A stretch of 16,488 nt of DNA from an uncultured Anaerotignum sp. (GCF_934277605.1 NZ_CAKQVD010000043.1:1-16488); one strand, 5' to 3'; positions 1 through 6,596 are shown, counted from the stretch's first letter. Made by a program: numbers and translations. The notes: a model not told the origin generated them from the letters alone.

Positions 1-153
1 GTAAGTTGGTCTTTGGCTTTTCTTCAAAAGGTATCGTTAAATGGAGTAACAGCTTGCCTTGATGAAATTCACACAACAATGTGTGATTGAAAATACCATT
101 GCAAAAACGCTATTGTATTTTCATTCCCGCGTTGTATGTGCCAAACCATTCAT
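1..153 (-). pseudogene. Remnant of IS200/IS605-family tnpA (5' end, degenerate)
   Basis: Reading the minus strand from the ATG at 153 gives MNGLAHTTRE, a stop, then KYNSVFA. This matches the conserved N-terminus of IS200-type Y1 transposases, usually of the form M-x-S-L-A-H-T-x-W-x-C-K-Y-H-I-V-F-A-P-K. The family Cys codon is a TGA stop here, and similarity ends after VFA, so the gene is broken by a nonsense change and probably a frameshift or deletion. An AGGAGG ribosome site lies 5' of the start, inside an inverted repeat. The rest of the fragment, to the window edge, has no recognisable transposase sequence in any frame. The catalytic HUH motif and Tyr are not seen. The family assignment rests on about 17 residues. 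Confidence 0.5.
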
Positions 154-156
154 ATT

Positions 157-231
157 CACAAAAAACCTCCTATGCTTTATTGTGTCTTGGCGAACTCAAT
201 TTCATTGTAGCATAGAAGGTTTTTTCTTGTG
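157..231 (-). repeat. Inverted repeat over the tnpA ribosome binding site
   Basis: Arms at 157-176 and about 209-231 are near-perfect inverted copies. On the minus strand one arm carries the AGGAGG of the tnpA remnant and the other carries a complementary CCTTCT. IS200 elements are known to carry a hairpin of this kind that hides the transposase ribosome site, so it supports the IS200 reading of the neighbouring fragment. A second short imperfect hairpin (CCAGC-TAT-GCCGG on the minus strand, 249-261) may be the subterminal left-end hairpin recognised by Y1 transposases. The exact element boundary cannot be placed. Confidence 0.5.
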
Positions 232-285
232 GCTAAAGCATTACTCCCCCGGCATAGCTGGTTTTCTATTTTGTTATTGCCAAAC

Positions 286-323
286 AAAAAAGCCCATCAA
301 GGCCTCTCCCTCAATGGACTTTC
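286..323 (-). terminator. Rho-independent terminator of the small gene at 327-557
   Basis: On the minus strand a 13-bp stem (with G-U pairs), AAGTCCATTGAGG against GGCCTTGATGGGCTT, closes a short loop and runs directly into a T tract (TTTTTTG). It begins only a few bases after the stop codon at 327. Confidence 0.75.
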
Positions 324-326
324 TGC

Positions 327-557
327 TCAATATTTCAGAAATTCAAGGATTTCCTCCTTGGCTGTGAATGACGAATAACGAGCGGAACGATTGCTCATAT
401 ATGTTAGGGTCTCGTTCCGGTCATCCACGGAATATGTTTCTTCCGGAATCGGCTCTACGATTTCAGCCAGCATCAGCTTTTCCTTCCTGCTTAAGCTACG
501 CAAATCACTGTTTTGGCTAAGGCCGCCCTTCTCCACTAAATATCGAATCAATATCAA
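327..557 (-). CDS. Small acidic hypothetical protein (76 aa, TTG start)
   Basis: The family is not recognised. The product is a soluble, charged 76-residue protein with no signal peptide or membrane segment. It begins MILIRYLVEKGG, has a basic patch (SLSRKEKLMLAEI) near residues 22-34, an acidic middle, and a predicted helical C-terminus ending EEILEFLKY. The start is TTG at 557, about 10 bases after AGAGGA on the minus strand; a second in-frame TTG lies two codons later. Three things favour a real gene: a candidate promoter at 600-627, a ribosome site, and a strong terminator a few bases after the stop. An overlapping plus-strand frame (391-891) has none of these. It could be an isolated regulatory protein or the remnant of a larger one. 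Confidence 0.55.
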   Translation of the reverse strand: MILIRYLVEKGGLSQNSDLRSLSRKEKLMLAEIVEPIPEETYSVDDRNETLTYMSNRSARYSSFTAKEEILEFLKY

Positions 558-599
558 TTCTTCTATTTTCCTCTTTCCCCTCTCACACTTTTATCTCTT

Positions 600-627
600 T
601 TTATATATACTTTCATCTTTAATACAA
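600..627 (-). promoter_or_regulatory. Candidate sigma-A promoter for the 327-557 gene
   Basis: On the minus strand, TTGTAT (622-627) and TATAAA (600-605) are separated by 16 bp and lie about 45 bases upstream of the TTG start. The surrounding DNA is AT-rich, so chance matches are possible. Confidence 0.4.
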
Positions 628-664
628 GCTATAACCGTCAAAGTGTATGCTTTTTTTCACTTCA

Positions 665-718
665 GAAGGCTCTCATCCATCGAGAACTGCTGCTTGTCCC
701 CATCGGATGAGAGCCTTC
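665..718 (-). repeat. Hairpin 3' of the cassette A lipoprotein gene
   Basis: A perfect 14-bp inverted repeat, GAAGGCTCTCATCC (665-678) and its complement (705-718), is separated by 26 bases. It lies about 40 bases after the lipoprotein stop at 760. Neither strand has a good T tract after the stem, so it may act as a 3' stabilising hairpin or a weak terminator. Cassette B has a different 14-bp hairpin in the same position (6597-6628). Confidence 0.55.
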
Positions 719-759
719 GTTATGACTGCTTCCTCAATTCCTTTGTTCGTGTTATTCTT

Positions 760-1302
760 TTATTTAACAACAATATTGGAAAGAATTGCCTGCACATCTG
801 CATCCTTCAAGGTAATCTTTTCCTTATCACCGAGAGACGGGAAGATATTTACATTGATCTTATGCGGTTCTTTTGTGTGGATAACAATTAAATCTGTATC
901 CGCAGTGGTTGCAGTAAAGCCTTCCCATGTATAATCGCCTGTGGTGAAAGGCTCAATATCCTCTGCATCCTCATACAACTGCTTGACATCATACATTTCC
1001 GTTTCGGTTTCAAAGTAATCAATCTGAATCCCCGGTGTGCTAAACTGATCAAACTCATCCTTTGCACCCTTATGCATACGCAAACCATGTGGATCGCCGG
1101 GTTCATCCGGGTATTGTTCAAAAAAGTCTGCCTTCGGGAATGCCGTCCATCCATCCGGAACTAAAAAGGTCATCAAGCTGGTTTCATAAGTCTCGCCCTT
1201 CACTTTGCCTCCGCCTGCGCCGCCTCCGTCGCAGGCAGTTAGCCCCGCAATCATACCAAATGCTAAAATCGTTGCCAAAACAGTTCTCATTTTCTTTTTC
1301 AT
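760..1302 (-). CDS. Lipoprotein of cassette A
   Basis: Predicted surface lipoprotein of about 180 residues and unknown function. A lysine-rich start (MKKKMR), a hydrophobic segment and the lipobox LTAC give a signal peptide II. A Gly-rich linker (GGGAGGG) leads to an exported domain with the block PDEPGDPHG and the ending KDADVQAILSNIVVK. The start is placed at the ATG at 1302 rather than the in-frame ATG at 1308: AAGGAG is 7 bases from 1302 but only one base from 1308, and the paralogue at 6684-7259 begins at the equivalent of 1302. It is the second gene of a two-gene unit after the tetraspan protein gene (1363-1782), 60 bp away. The paralogue is roughly 60-65 percent identical by eye. Confidence 0.85.
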   Translation of the reverse strand: MKKKMRTVLATILAFGMIAGLTACDGGGAGGGKVKGETYETSLMTFLVPDGWTAFPKADFFEQYPDEPGDPHGLRMHKGAKDEFDQFSTPGIQIDYFETETEMYDVKQLYEDAEDIEPFTTGDYTWEGFTATTADTDLIVIHTKEPHKINVNIFPSLGDKEKITLKDADVQAILSNIVVK

Positions 1303-1362
1303 AGCCATTCTCCTTTCCCCTTCATGTCCTTTTTTGATTGATTCCTTTTTTAGTGACAGTTT

Positions 1363-1782
1363 TTAAGCAACAGCATCATTACTTACACCGTTCTTCATCT
1401 GTGTTGCACCGTAAGCATATAAGCCGGGCAGAACCAAGTTAAGCACCAAGCTGGTTACACTGAAGTCTCCGCCGCCGACAACACCGATAATCATAGACAC
1501 AACGCTTAACGCTGCAATAACAATGCCCCACTTCACACAGCCGGCAGCCTTTTCGGGTTCCTTGCAGGCACCGAGGCCCTTAATCCCCGCAATCAGCTCG
1601 AACACAGAGGCCGCAATCACAAGGATACAGCTTACATAAAGCAATCCCATTCCTTCAGCGCTTCCTCTCAAGCCTGCGAAGGCACTGGCACCAATGATTG
1701 CAATGACACCTACAATCGCCCCAATGACACCGCCGATAATCATAAGAATAGAAGTAACCTTTAAAAATTTCTGTCCTTTCAT
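1363..1782 (-). CDS. Small four-helix membrane protein of cassette A
   Basis: A 139-residue protein of unknown function with four predicted membrane segments: residues about 8-33, 45-66, 82-103 and 108-126. It has Gly-rich helices (IIGGVIGAIVGVIAIIG), a conserved loop ACKEPEKAAGCVKWG between helices 2 and 3, and a short polar tail. The layout resembles small DUF-type tetraspan proteins of Firmicutes, but I cannot assign a family. The ATG start follows AAGGAGG with good spacing. It lies first in the unit, upstream of the lipoprotein, and the shared gene order in both copies suggests the two products work together at the membrane. The paralogue at 7330-7755 is about 84 percent identical by eye, differing mainly by conservative changes in the helices. 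Confidence 0.85.
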   Translation of the reverse strand: MKGQKFLKVTSILMIIGGVIGAIVGVIAIIGASAFAGLRGSAEGMGLLYVSCILVIAASVFELIAGIKGLGACKEPEKAAGCVKWGIVIAALSVVSMIIGVVGGGDFSVTSLVLNLVLPGLYAYGATQMKNGVSNDAVA

Positions 1783-1835
1783 AACGAAAACCTCCTTCTC
1801 CTTTTATGTCCCTGCCTTGTCCTTCTGTTACTCTT

Positions 1836-1917
1836 GTTATATCAGAAGAAATACCCATTTGTATATGGTCTTACGGATACTATTTCGGGCGTTTTCGCAT
1901 AAGGTATCCGATGGATA
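1836..1917 (-). promoter_or_regulatory. Cassette A promoter and putative activator operator
   Basis: On the minus strand there is an extended -10, TGATATAAC (1836-1844), with a poor -35 (ATACAA). Upstream come GTATCC (1875-1880) and GGATAC (1904-1909), an inverted repeat with 23 bp between the arms, and an overlapping palindrome TATCC-N3-GGATA (1905-1917). The same elements recur with identical spacing before cassette B (7938-8019), while the bases between them differ. A poor -35 plus upstream dyads fits an activator-dependent promoter. Inferred transcription start is near 1829, giving a leader of about 45 bases. Confidence 0.6.
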
Positions 1918-1923
1918 ACAGAA

Positions 1924-1959
1924 AAACGCACAAAACCAAATGACTTGTTTTGTGCGTTT
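1924..1959 (-). terminator. Terminator hairpin upstream of cassette A
   Basis: A 13-bp perfect stem, AAACGCACAAAAC (1924-1936) against GTTTTGTGCGTTT (1947-1959), is followed on the minus strand by a T-rich run (TTTTTCTGTT). It would end transcripts arriving from the stalk-protein gene (2083-2946) before the cassette promoter. A plus-strand T run further on makes it possibly bidirectional. Nearly the same stem precedes cassette B. Confidence 0.7.
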
Positions 1960-2082
1960 CGCTGTGTTTTTTATAAATCTACCCTTTTATCCGGTTTTGC
2001 TCGTCGGCAAAATCCATCCTTCTTGATTGTAATGATTCTCTGAGGTGTTGTTACATAACATACTCATCTCCGCCGGACAGCC

Positions 2083-2946
2083 TCATTGCCACTCAAACCC
2101 CCAGCAAGCATGCCCGGGTTGCTCCGAAATTCTTAAAAATACGAGAGAAAAAGCGCCTGCGGCATAGCATGTGCCATCATATTTATCGACCAAAACACCT
2201 ACACCGTTTTCCAAAACCTGAATATAATAATATTCGCCCAAATCCGCAAGGCATTTCCCCGAATATCGAAGCCCTGTTTTTGTGCCAATATTGGAGGGAG
2301 TGATTTCATTCACATCTATTCCTTGATTTTCAAGCACATACCCTCTCATTCCCGGCAAAAAATCTTTAAAATATATATCTGTTGCTTTTTGAACGGCCTC
2401 GCTTCGAGATACCGTTACTGTTCTTGTTTTATCCTGAACCCATACGATTTTCAAATCCTCCTTTATGCCTGCTGTATACCCAACATCAGCATTGAAGCTC
2501 TCTGCAACAGCTCTGATCGGCACATAGGTATATCCGCCTACGATTTGCGGTGCCTGGTTCATTTGAAATGCCCTTTGGTTTAATTTTGCGGTTCTGTTGC
2601 CGATTTGCATTATAATCGTATCTCCGCCTTTTTTGATTGTAATTGTTTTTGTTTTGGCTTCCCAAGCAACAGCCGCCTGCAATCTTTCGCTGACAACCCG
2701 CAGCGGAACAAGGGTGCTGCCGTTCTTTATGATGGCATTTGCATTTGAAACAAAATCTCCGTTTACCATCATAAGCAGTGCAGCATCATCGGCATATTTA
2801 ACCGTTCCGTCATCATAGCTGATTTCAAAGCCATCCTCGTAGGAGTCCCGATATGTGATTTCAATTTTGGGGTTTGCGGCATACGCCATATTTGCCATAA
2901 GCATACTAAAAACAACTGATAAAGCAACGACCTTTTTGCACTTCAT
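2083..2946 (-). CDS. Secreted protein with copper-amine-oxidase-type stalk domain
   Basis: A 287-residue exported protein. A signal peptide covers residues 1-23 (AYA cleavage site). A stalk domain of the copper amine oxidase N-terminal type spans roughly 55-155, with two characteristic repeats, TLVPLRVVSERL (near 78-89) and TYVPIRAVAESF (near 140-151). The C-terminal third (about 180-287) contains YYIQVLENGVGVLVDKYDG, which recalls PepSY-like folds. In Clostridia such stalk domains are common on cell-surface proteins and do not carry the oxidase activity, so no enzyme function is implied. The ATG follows AAGGAGG, and a promoter lies at 3001-3029. It is paralogous to 3570-4421. The end after AAGAFSLVF (ending GFEWQ) looks unusual, and a 3' frameshift is possible. 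Binding target unknown. Confidence 0.85.
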   Translation of the reverse strand: MKCKKVVALSVVFSMLMANMAYAANPKIEITYRDSYEDGFEISYDDGTVKYADDAALLMMVNGDFVSNANAIIKNGSTLVPLRVVSERLQAAVAWEAKTKTITIKKGGDTIIMQIGNRTAKLNQRAFQMNQAPQIVGGYTYVPIRAVAESFNADVGYTAGIKEDLKIVWVQDKTRTVTVSRSEAVQKATDIYFKDFLPGMRGYVLENQGIDVNEITPSNIGTKTGLRYSGKCLADLGEYYYIQVLENGVGVLVDKYDGTCYAAGAFSLVFLRISEQPGHACWGFEWQ

Positions 2947-3000
2947 AAGTACCCCTCCTTTTTCTTGTTCCTGCTGATTTCACGAATATTCTATATCATT

Positions 3001-3029
3001 ATTATATATCATGCAACGGACTGCGTAAA
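3001..3029 (-). promoter_or_regulatory. Sigma-A-type promoter for the 2083-2946 gene
   Basis: On the minus strand, TTTACG (3024-3029), a 17-bp spacer and TATAAT (3001-3006) lie about 55 bases before the start codon and just after the LysE terminator. This makes the stalk gene a separate transcription unit. Confidence 0.55.
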
Positions 3030-3074
3030 CAAAAAATTGCTCTCCTTCCTATATTCTCGGGCTTTTTTGCAAAC

Positions 3075-3128
3075 AAAAATTTCCCTCTCACCTGAATGAA
3101 GCATTCAAAAGACAATAGGGAAATTTTT
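3075..3128 (-). terminator. Terminator overlapping the 3' end of the LysE remnant
   Basis: A 12-bp inverted repeat, AAAAATTTCCCT (3075-3086) and its complement (3117-3128), encloses the last codons of the LysE-type gene. The T-rich half of the stem lies at its distal end on the minus strand, followed by GTTTGC. A smaller TGAATG/CATTCA hairpin sits in the loop. Overlap of a terminator with the coding end suggests the 3' end of the gene has also been altered. Confidence 0.5.
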
Positions 3129-3528
3129 CTTGCAGCATTTGCACCAAGCTGTAAAGCAGCTTGATTCCATAGAGAATAATCACAACGCCGCAAATGCGAT
3201 TGAGCCATGTGAGAACAAGGCTGTTGATTTTTCTGCCAAGAAGATGAACCGCAACTACCAAGGAGCTAAACCAAAGGAAGCTGGCCGATGCAAACCCACT
3301 GATGAAATACGGATTGCTGCCGACAGGCAAAGCCTGCATCAGCACACCTATGCCGAAAAAGCAGGAAATCCCAAGCGAGATGTCCCAAAAAATCACAATC
3401 AGCGCCGTTGCGATTGCACGTTTCAGCTTTTGACTCATGGCACTGTTGACGACAAAGAGATTCTGCATGCCAATCGGGGCTACATAAGCAAGCCCCAAGG
3501 ATAACCCTTGCAGATAAACCGATATCAC
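3088..3528 (-). pseudogene. LysE-family exporter with an in-frame internal deletion
   Basis: The family exports basic amino acids or related compounds through a protein of about 200 residues with around six membrane segments. This product has 146. Residues 1-47 match the LysE N-terminus (LAYVAPIGMQNLFVVNSA, then a helix with FWDISLGISCFFGIGVLM). At about residue 67 the sequence jumps to what is normally the second half (LPVGSNPYFISGFASASFLW, then a helix with GVVIILYGIKLLYSL). Helix 3 and the usual central segment with the Asn-Pro motif, roughly 60 residues, are missing with no frameshift. The start is GTG at 3528 after GGAGG. Transport activity is therefore doubtful. It follows the stalk paralogue by 41 bp and is probably co-transcribed with it. 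A shortened functional protein cannot be excluded. Confidence 0.75.
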
Positions 3529-3569
3529 TTCCGTTCAAAACCTCCTTTTCATCTGTTCCATGCTTTGTG

Positions 3570-4421
3570 TTAATATATGGCACTCAAATCAGGAAATCCC
3601 TTTGCAATCGCCACAATCGGAGACCATGGATTTTCACTGTAAATCTCTCCGGTGCAGCGGTTTACAAAAATCGGAAATGCTTCAAAGTGTTCCACCTCGT
3701 ATATATCATATCTCCCAAAGGTTTTTCCTGTATCCCGAATCGAAAACGGAGCAATCTCTGCGGATTCTCCTCTGTCTTTCTGCGTCCTGCACGTCTGTGC
3801 ATGTTCTATTGCAGAAAGCCTATTCAGCTCTTCCATTTTTTCCTGTGCATTATATTTTTTCTCCTGCGGTGCCGTTTCAACAGAAATCAAATGAATGGGA
3901 TAGAAATTTGGCGTTTGGCTATGGCAAAGCGTTTGCTTATAATCCTTCAGATATTCCACCTTTCCACCAAATTGTTCTGCCACAACGCGCAGAGGAACAT
4001 ATATCTTTTTGTTTATTGTAATAAAATCATCGTTCTTTTGCAACCGCAAGGAATGTGTTTGGTTGCTGATTGTAACCGTTTCCTTTGTCGCTGTGGCTTT
4101 CATTCCCAATGGCTCCAAAGCTTCTATGGAAAGATACATCGTTCCGTCTCGGCTGCACAAAATATCGGGCTTTGGAACAAAGCCACCGTTTACCATCCAT
4201 AAATAAACCGCATCCACAATGGTATCATCAAGATAGGTTTCATAGCCATCCGCATTTGTATTCAAAAAATCCACCATGTAGCAGCCTTTGAAATCTGTAT
4301 CGTACACATAGATACTTGGGTTATTTTCCTTCCATACAAGTGCCTCCTCCCCCACTGCTATGCTTGGGATCAAAAGACTTCCCAATAATGCTCCGATACA
4401 AAACAGGTTTCGTTTTTTCAT
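3570..4421 (-). CDS. Secreted stalk-domain protein, second paralogue
   Basis: A 283-residue exported protein with a signal peptide over about residues 1-24 and the same plan as the 2083-2946 product. A region with LWMVNGGFV near 74-82 corresponds to LMMVNGDFV in the paralogue. A stalk domain follows, with MYLSIEALEPLG (near 95-106) and IYVPLRVVAEQFGG (near 140-153). The C-terminal domain ends in YDIYEVEHFEAFPIFVNRCTGEIY, again PepSY-like in pattern. It has clearly diverged: only the landmark motifs are easily aligned. The ATG follows GGGAGG with 7-8 bases spacing. The LysE remnant lies 41 bp downstream. The product probably acts at the cell surface or is secreted; no catalytic residues can be named. 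Confidence 0.85.
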   Translation of the reverse strand: MKKRNLFCIGALLGSLLIPSIAVGEEALVWKENNPSIYVYDTDFKGCYMVDFLNTNADGYETYLDDTIVDAVYLWMVNGGFVPKPDILCSRDGTMYLSIEALEPLGMKATATKETVTISNQTHSLRLQKNDDFITINKKIYVPLRVVAEQFGGKVEYLKDYKQTLCHSQTPNFYPIHLISVETAPQEKKYNAQEKMEELNRLSAIEHAQTCRTQKDRGESAEIAPFSIRDTGKTFGRYDIYEVEHFEAFPIFVNRCTGEIYSENPWSPIVAIAKGFPDLSAIY

Positions 4422-4625
4422 TTTTCCGCCTCCCTTGTTGCAAAAAGCTTTTTCTTTCCTCTTATAAATAAAACCCCTTCCTCAGCCTCTTTGTCACATC
4501 TGCCTTAAAAATGCGTTTAGCCATGAGAGAGTGCAATTTTCCAAAAAAGCTGTGACATTGGATTGCATCCTGCGGTTAAATATAAAAGGCGGGTAATTGG
4601 GCCGGATACGAAAAACGCTGTTACA

Positions 4626-4655
4626 GCAAAAGAACCACTGCTTGTTCAGTGGCTC
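4626..4655 (-). terminator. Terminator of the DUF4367-like lipoprotein gene
   Basis: On the minus strand GAGCCACTG pairs with CAGTGGTTC (one G-U pair), followed by TTTTGCTG. The stem starts within the last codons of the gene that stops at 4646. Confidence 0.65.
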
Positions 4656-5125
4656 CGCTTGGTATAAGGCGCAATGCTTTCCAGCATTTGAAAAAGCTCC
4701 TCTTTTTTGATATTTCCCACAAGCTCAAAGGCATTTGTATCATTATAAACGCTCAACAAATAAGAGGACGGCACAGAAGAATCCGTCAAAAGATATCCTG
4801 TAAAGTGATCCGAATGATATGCCGTAACAGTGTTGTTTTCTGTATCCAAGGACATAGAAAAGCTTGCGGCATTCATTTGCGTATAATAAATCCGACCCTC
4901 CTTTGAGGAATATGTAACCGTTACAAAGGGCGGAGAAATCTCTATTTCCTCAAACGCATAATTCTGAGGGACATATTGCGGCAGATAAATCTCAATCTCC
5001 TGATTCGTTTCAATCAAAGGGTATTCATACGGTTTTTCCTGCTTAGAGGCGCAAGCAATAATAATGATAAGCACCGATATCATAAGGAAAGAAAAAAGTG
5101 CTTTATTTTTCGGAATAGTATTCAT
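4646..5125 (-). CDS. Lipoprotein with DUF4367-like domain
   Basis: A 159-residue predicted lipoprotein. A hydrophobic segment (residues about 9-24) ends in the lipobox IIAC, with Cys near residue 25. The exported part has the layout of DUF4367 domains: YLPQYVPQNYAFEEIEI, a beta-rich middle, and a C-terminal helix (KKEELFQMLESIAPY). The ending resembles the C-terminus of the divergent membrane protein at 5863-6567 (KKDFIQIAKNIVPIY), so the two are probably related. DUF4367 proteins often sit beside ECF-type sigma factors, as here. The ATG follows GAGGAGG, and a promoter with a perfect -10 lies at 5152-5180. It may belong to the regulon of the neighbouring sigma factor or act as an envelope sensor; both are inferences. 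Confidence 0.8.
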   Translation of the reverse strand: MNTIPKNKALFSFLMISVLIIIIACASKQEKPYEYPLIETNQEIEIYLPQYVPQNYAFEEIEISPPFVTVTYSSKEGRIYYTQMNAASFSMSLDTENNTVTAYHSDHFTGYLLTDSSVPSSYLLSVYNDTNAFELVGNIKKEELFQMLESIAPYTKRSH

Positions 5126-5151
5126 AAAAACCTCCTCATTTTGCTTATTTC

Positions 5152-5180
5152 ATTATACAAGCATTTGCTTGATTTGGAAA
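5152..5180 (-). promoter_or_regulatory. Promoter of the DUF4367-like lipoprotein gene, with a dyad in the spacer
   Basis: On the minus strand, TTTCCA (5175-5180), a 17-bp spacer and a perfect TATAAT (5152-5157). The spacer holds the dyad AAGCA-TT-TGCTT (5159-5170), which is placed where a repressor could block polymerase. The start codon is 27 bases downstream. Confidence 0.6.
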
Positions 5181-5220
5181 GAAAATAAGGTGCTTCCTAC
5201 CGGGACAACAAAAAACTTAA

Positions 5221-5264
5221 ATTGATTTTTCGCAGACTTCAACACAATCCATCGTAAAATCAAT
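5221..5264. repeat. Inverted repeat in the divergent promoter region of the sigma factor
   Basis: ATTGATTTT (5221-5229) and AAAATCAAT (5256-5264) form a perfect 9-bp inverted repeat with 26 bp between arms. It lies between the divergent lipoprotein and sigma factor genes. No convincing sigma-A promoter was found for the sigma gene; TACAAT at 5276-5281 is a possible -10 without a good -35. The repeat could be an operator or chance AT-rich symmetry. Confidence 0.35.
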
Positions 5265-5334
5265 GCGACTTGTGATACAATAGACGGAGCGAATTCAGCT
5301 CAAAATAAGGAATTAAAACAGCAGGAGAATTGCT

Positions 5335-5856
5335 ATGCTTTGCTTTGTTTTTCAAACCTCTGAGGAAGAGGATAAATTTTGTTATTTATATAAAAAATAT
5401 TATCGGCTTTTTTATAAAATCGCTTATGATATCTTGCAGAATCATCAGGATACAGAGGATGCACTGCAAATTTCATTGGAAACCATCTACCGCTATTTTT
5501 ATAAAATCAAGGATGAAATCGAAAAAAAGTGCATTGGCTATATGCTTGTCATCATACGGAATAAGTCGATTGATTTATATAATACAAGAAAAAGGGCCAT
5601 CACTGCGGATGAAGCTGTCCTAAGCCGAGAACAGCTTAAGCAGAAGGAAGGCGAAACGGAATTTTTAAAAAATCACGAATTGAAAGAGGCAATGAAACAA
5701 TTAGATGATAAATACCGAGATATTATACTATTGAAATATGTCTATGGATATTCCATAAGGGAAATTGCCAAAATGCTCAAGCTTTCCGAAACCAATGTAA
5801 GCACACGGTTAGAAAGAGGCAGAAAGCAGCTGAAAAAGGGATGGGATAAGGAGTGA
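5335..5856 (+). CDS. ECF-type RNA polymerase sigma factor (sigma-70 family)
   Basis: A 173-residue protein with the two-domain plan of ECF sigma factors. Region 2 (about residues 12-95) includes YYRLFYKIAYDILQNHQDTEDA, the helix that contacts the core enzyme and -10 DNA. Region 4 (about 115-170) includes LDDKYRDIILLKYVYGYSIREI and a helix-turn-helix, AKMLKLSETNVSTRLERGRK, that reads the -35. Length is normal. The ATG follows CAGGAG with 8 bases spacing. The next gene starts 6 bp after the stop and encodes a single-pass membrane protein, the usual partner arrangement. The divergent gene at 4646-5125 encodes a related lipoprotein. The sigma factor is therefore probably held inactive at the membrane and released by an envelope signal; the signal is unknown. 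Confidence 0.92.
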   Translation: MLCFVFQTSEEEDKFCYLYKKYYRLFYKIAYDILQNHQDTEDALQISLETIYRYFYKIKDEIEKKCIGYMLVIIRNKSIDLYNTRKRAITADEAVLSREQLKQKEGETEFLKNHELKEAMKQLDDKYRDIILLKYVYGYSIREIAKMLKLSETNVSTRLERGRKQLKKGWDKE

Positions 5857-5862
5857 AGGCGT

Positions 5863-6567
5863 GTGAATGTGACGGACGAGAGGAATTTTGAAGCGGCAAT
5901 CAAGCTGGCCTCGGAGGAGTATCTGCTGGAGTATACGGATAAACAATTAGAGAATTTTCAAGGCATGGATGAGCCGCCCTGTTCAAAAAAACAAAAGGAA
6001 CGGCTCACGCATTTTTTTGAACACAGGGCACAGGCAAGGCTACGCAAACGGAATAGAATTTGCAAAATTGCGGCTGTTTTCCTTTGTCTTTGCATATTTT
6101 TCAATCAGCATATTTCAGCAAATATGAAAAGGGTATTCCATACAGTTTCAACAAAGCAGACAGAGGTCAGCCTTGATGTCAAAAAAGAAACAATGTATGT
6201 CTCCTATGATTTCAGTGCCTTCCCGCCGGATTGGGAGCTGCTTTATTTGCCGAATGAGCTGATTGCAGGGTATGCGGTGGATACAGTGGCGGGCAACTCC
6301 TCCAAAATAGAAATTCTCTTTCTCAATGCAAGGGGAGAAAAGCTCCTTTATACCCTCTCCAAAGAAAAAATGCAATTACCCTCACAGGCTTATGAGGAAA
6401 TGGAAATAAACGGAAGCACAGCCTATTATTGCGAAAAAAACGGCACCAAAAGGCTGCTTTTGTATTGTGAAACAGAAGCACCCTTGCAAATAGAAATGGA
6501 AACGCAGTGCTTGGGGAAAAAGGACTTCATCCAAATCGCAAAAAATATCGTTCCCATTTACAGATAA
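5863..6567 (+). CDS. Single-pass membrane protein, probable anti-sigma factor with DUF4367-like domain
   Basis: A 234-residue protein. The cytoplasmic N-terminal part (about 1-65) is charged. One membrane segment lies at about 66-82 (ICKIAAVFLCLCIFF), followed by an extracytoplasmic domain (about 90-234) with the DUF4367-like pattern (FPPDWELLYLPNELIAGYA; ending KKDFIQIAKNIVPIYR). No zinc-binding HxxxCxxC anti-sigma motif is seen, so it is not a classical ZAS protein. The start is GTG at 5863, with AAGGAG overlapping the end of the sigma gene, so translation is probably coupled. Position and topology fit an anti-sigma factor that sequesters the 5335-5856 sigma factor; this is inferred from context. 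Confidence 0.8.
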   Translation: MNVTDERNFEAAIKLASEEYLLEYTDKQLENFQGMDEPPCSKKQKERLTHFFEHRAQARLRKRNRICKIAAVFLCLCIFFNQHISANMKRVFHTVSTKQTEVSLDVKKETMYVSYDFSAFPPDWELLYLPNELIAGYAVDTVAGNSSKIEILFLNARGEKLLYTLSKEKMQLPSQAYEEMEINGSTAYYCEKNGTKRLLLYCETEAPLQIEMETQCLGKKDFIQIAKNIVPIYR

Positions 6568-6596
6568 CCTCCCCTTCCTATATCATTAGGCACATA

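Larger units (their letters stand above)
760..1960 (-). repeat. Cassette A: first copy of a duplicated terminator-promoter-two-gene unit
   Basis: The whole block recurs as cassette B at 6684-8062 in the same orientation and order: a terminator hairpin with a shared stem, a conserved promoter/operator, a tetraspan membrane protein and a lipoprotein. Similarity fades just outside the lipoprotein stop codons and just beyond the terminator hairpin. The divergence (membrane proteins about 84 percent identical by eye, lipoproteins less) says the duplication is not recent. Confidence 0.8.

Noticed and set aside
391..891. A 166-codon plus-strand frame over the small gene and the cassette A lipoprotein 3' end
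   Set aside because: No ribosome site, low-complexity Ser/Phe/Leu composition, and it runs antisense to better-supported minus-strand genes and through their hairpins.
3567..4202. A 211-codon plus-strand frame antisense to the second stalk protein
   Set aside because: Rich in Phe, Cys and His with no ribosome site; the minus-strand gene has a signal peptide and recognisable stalk repeats.
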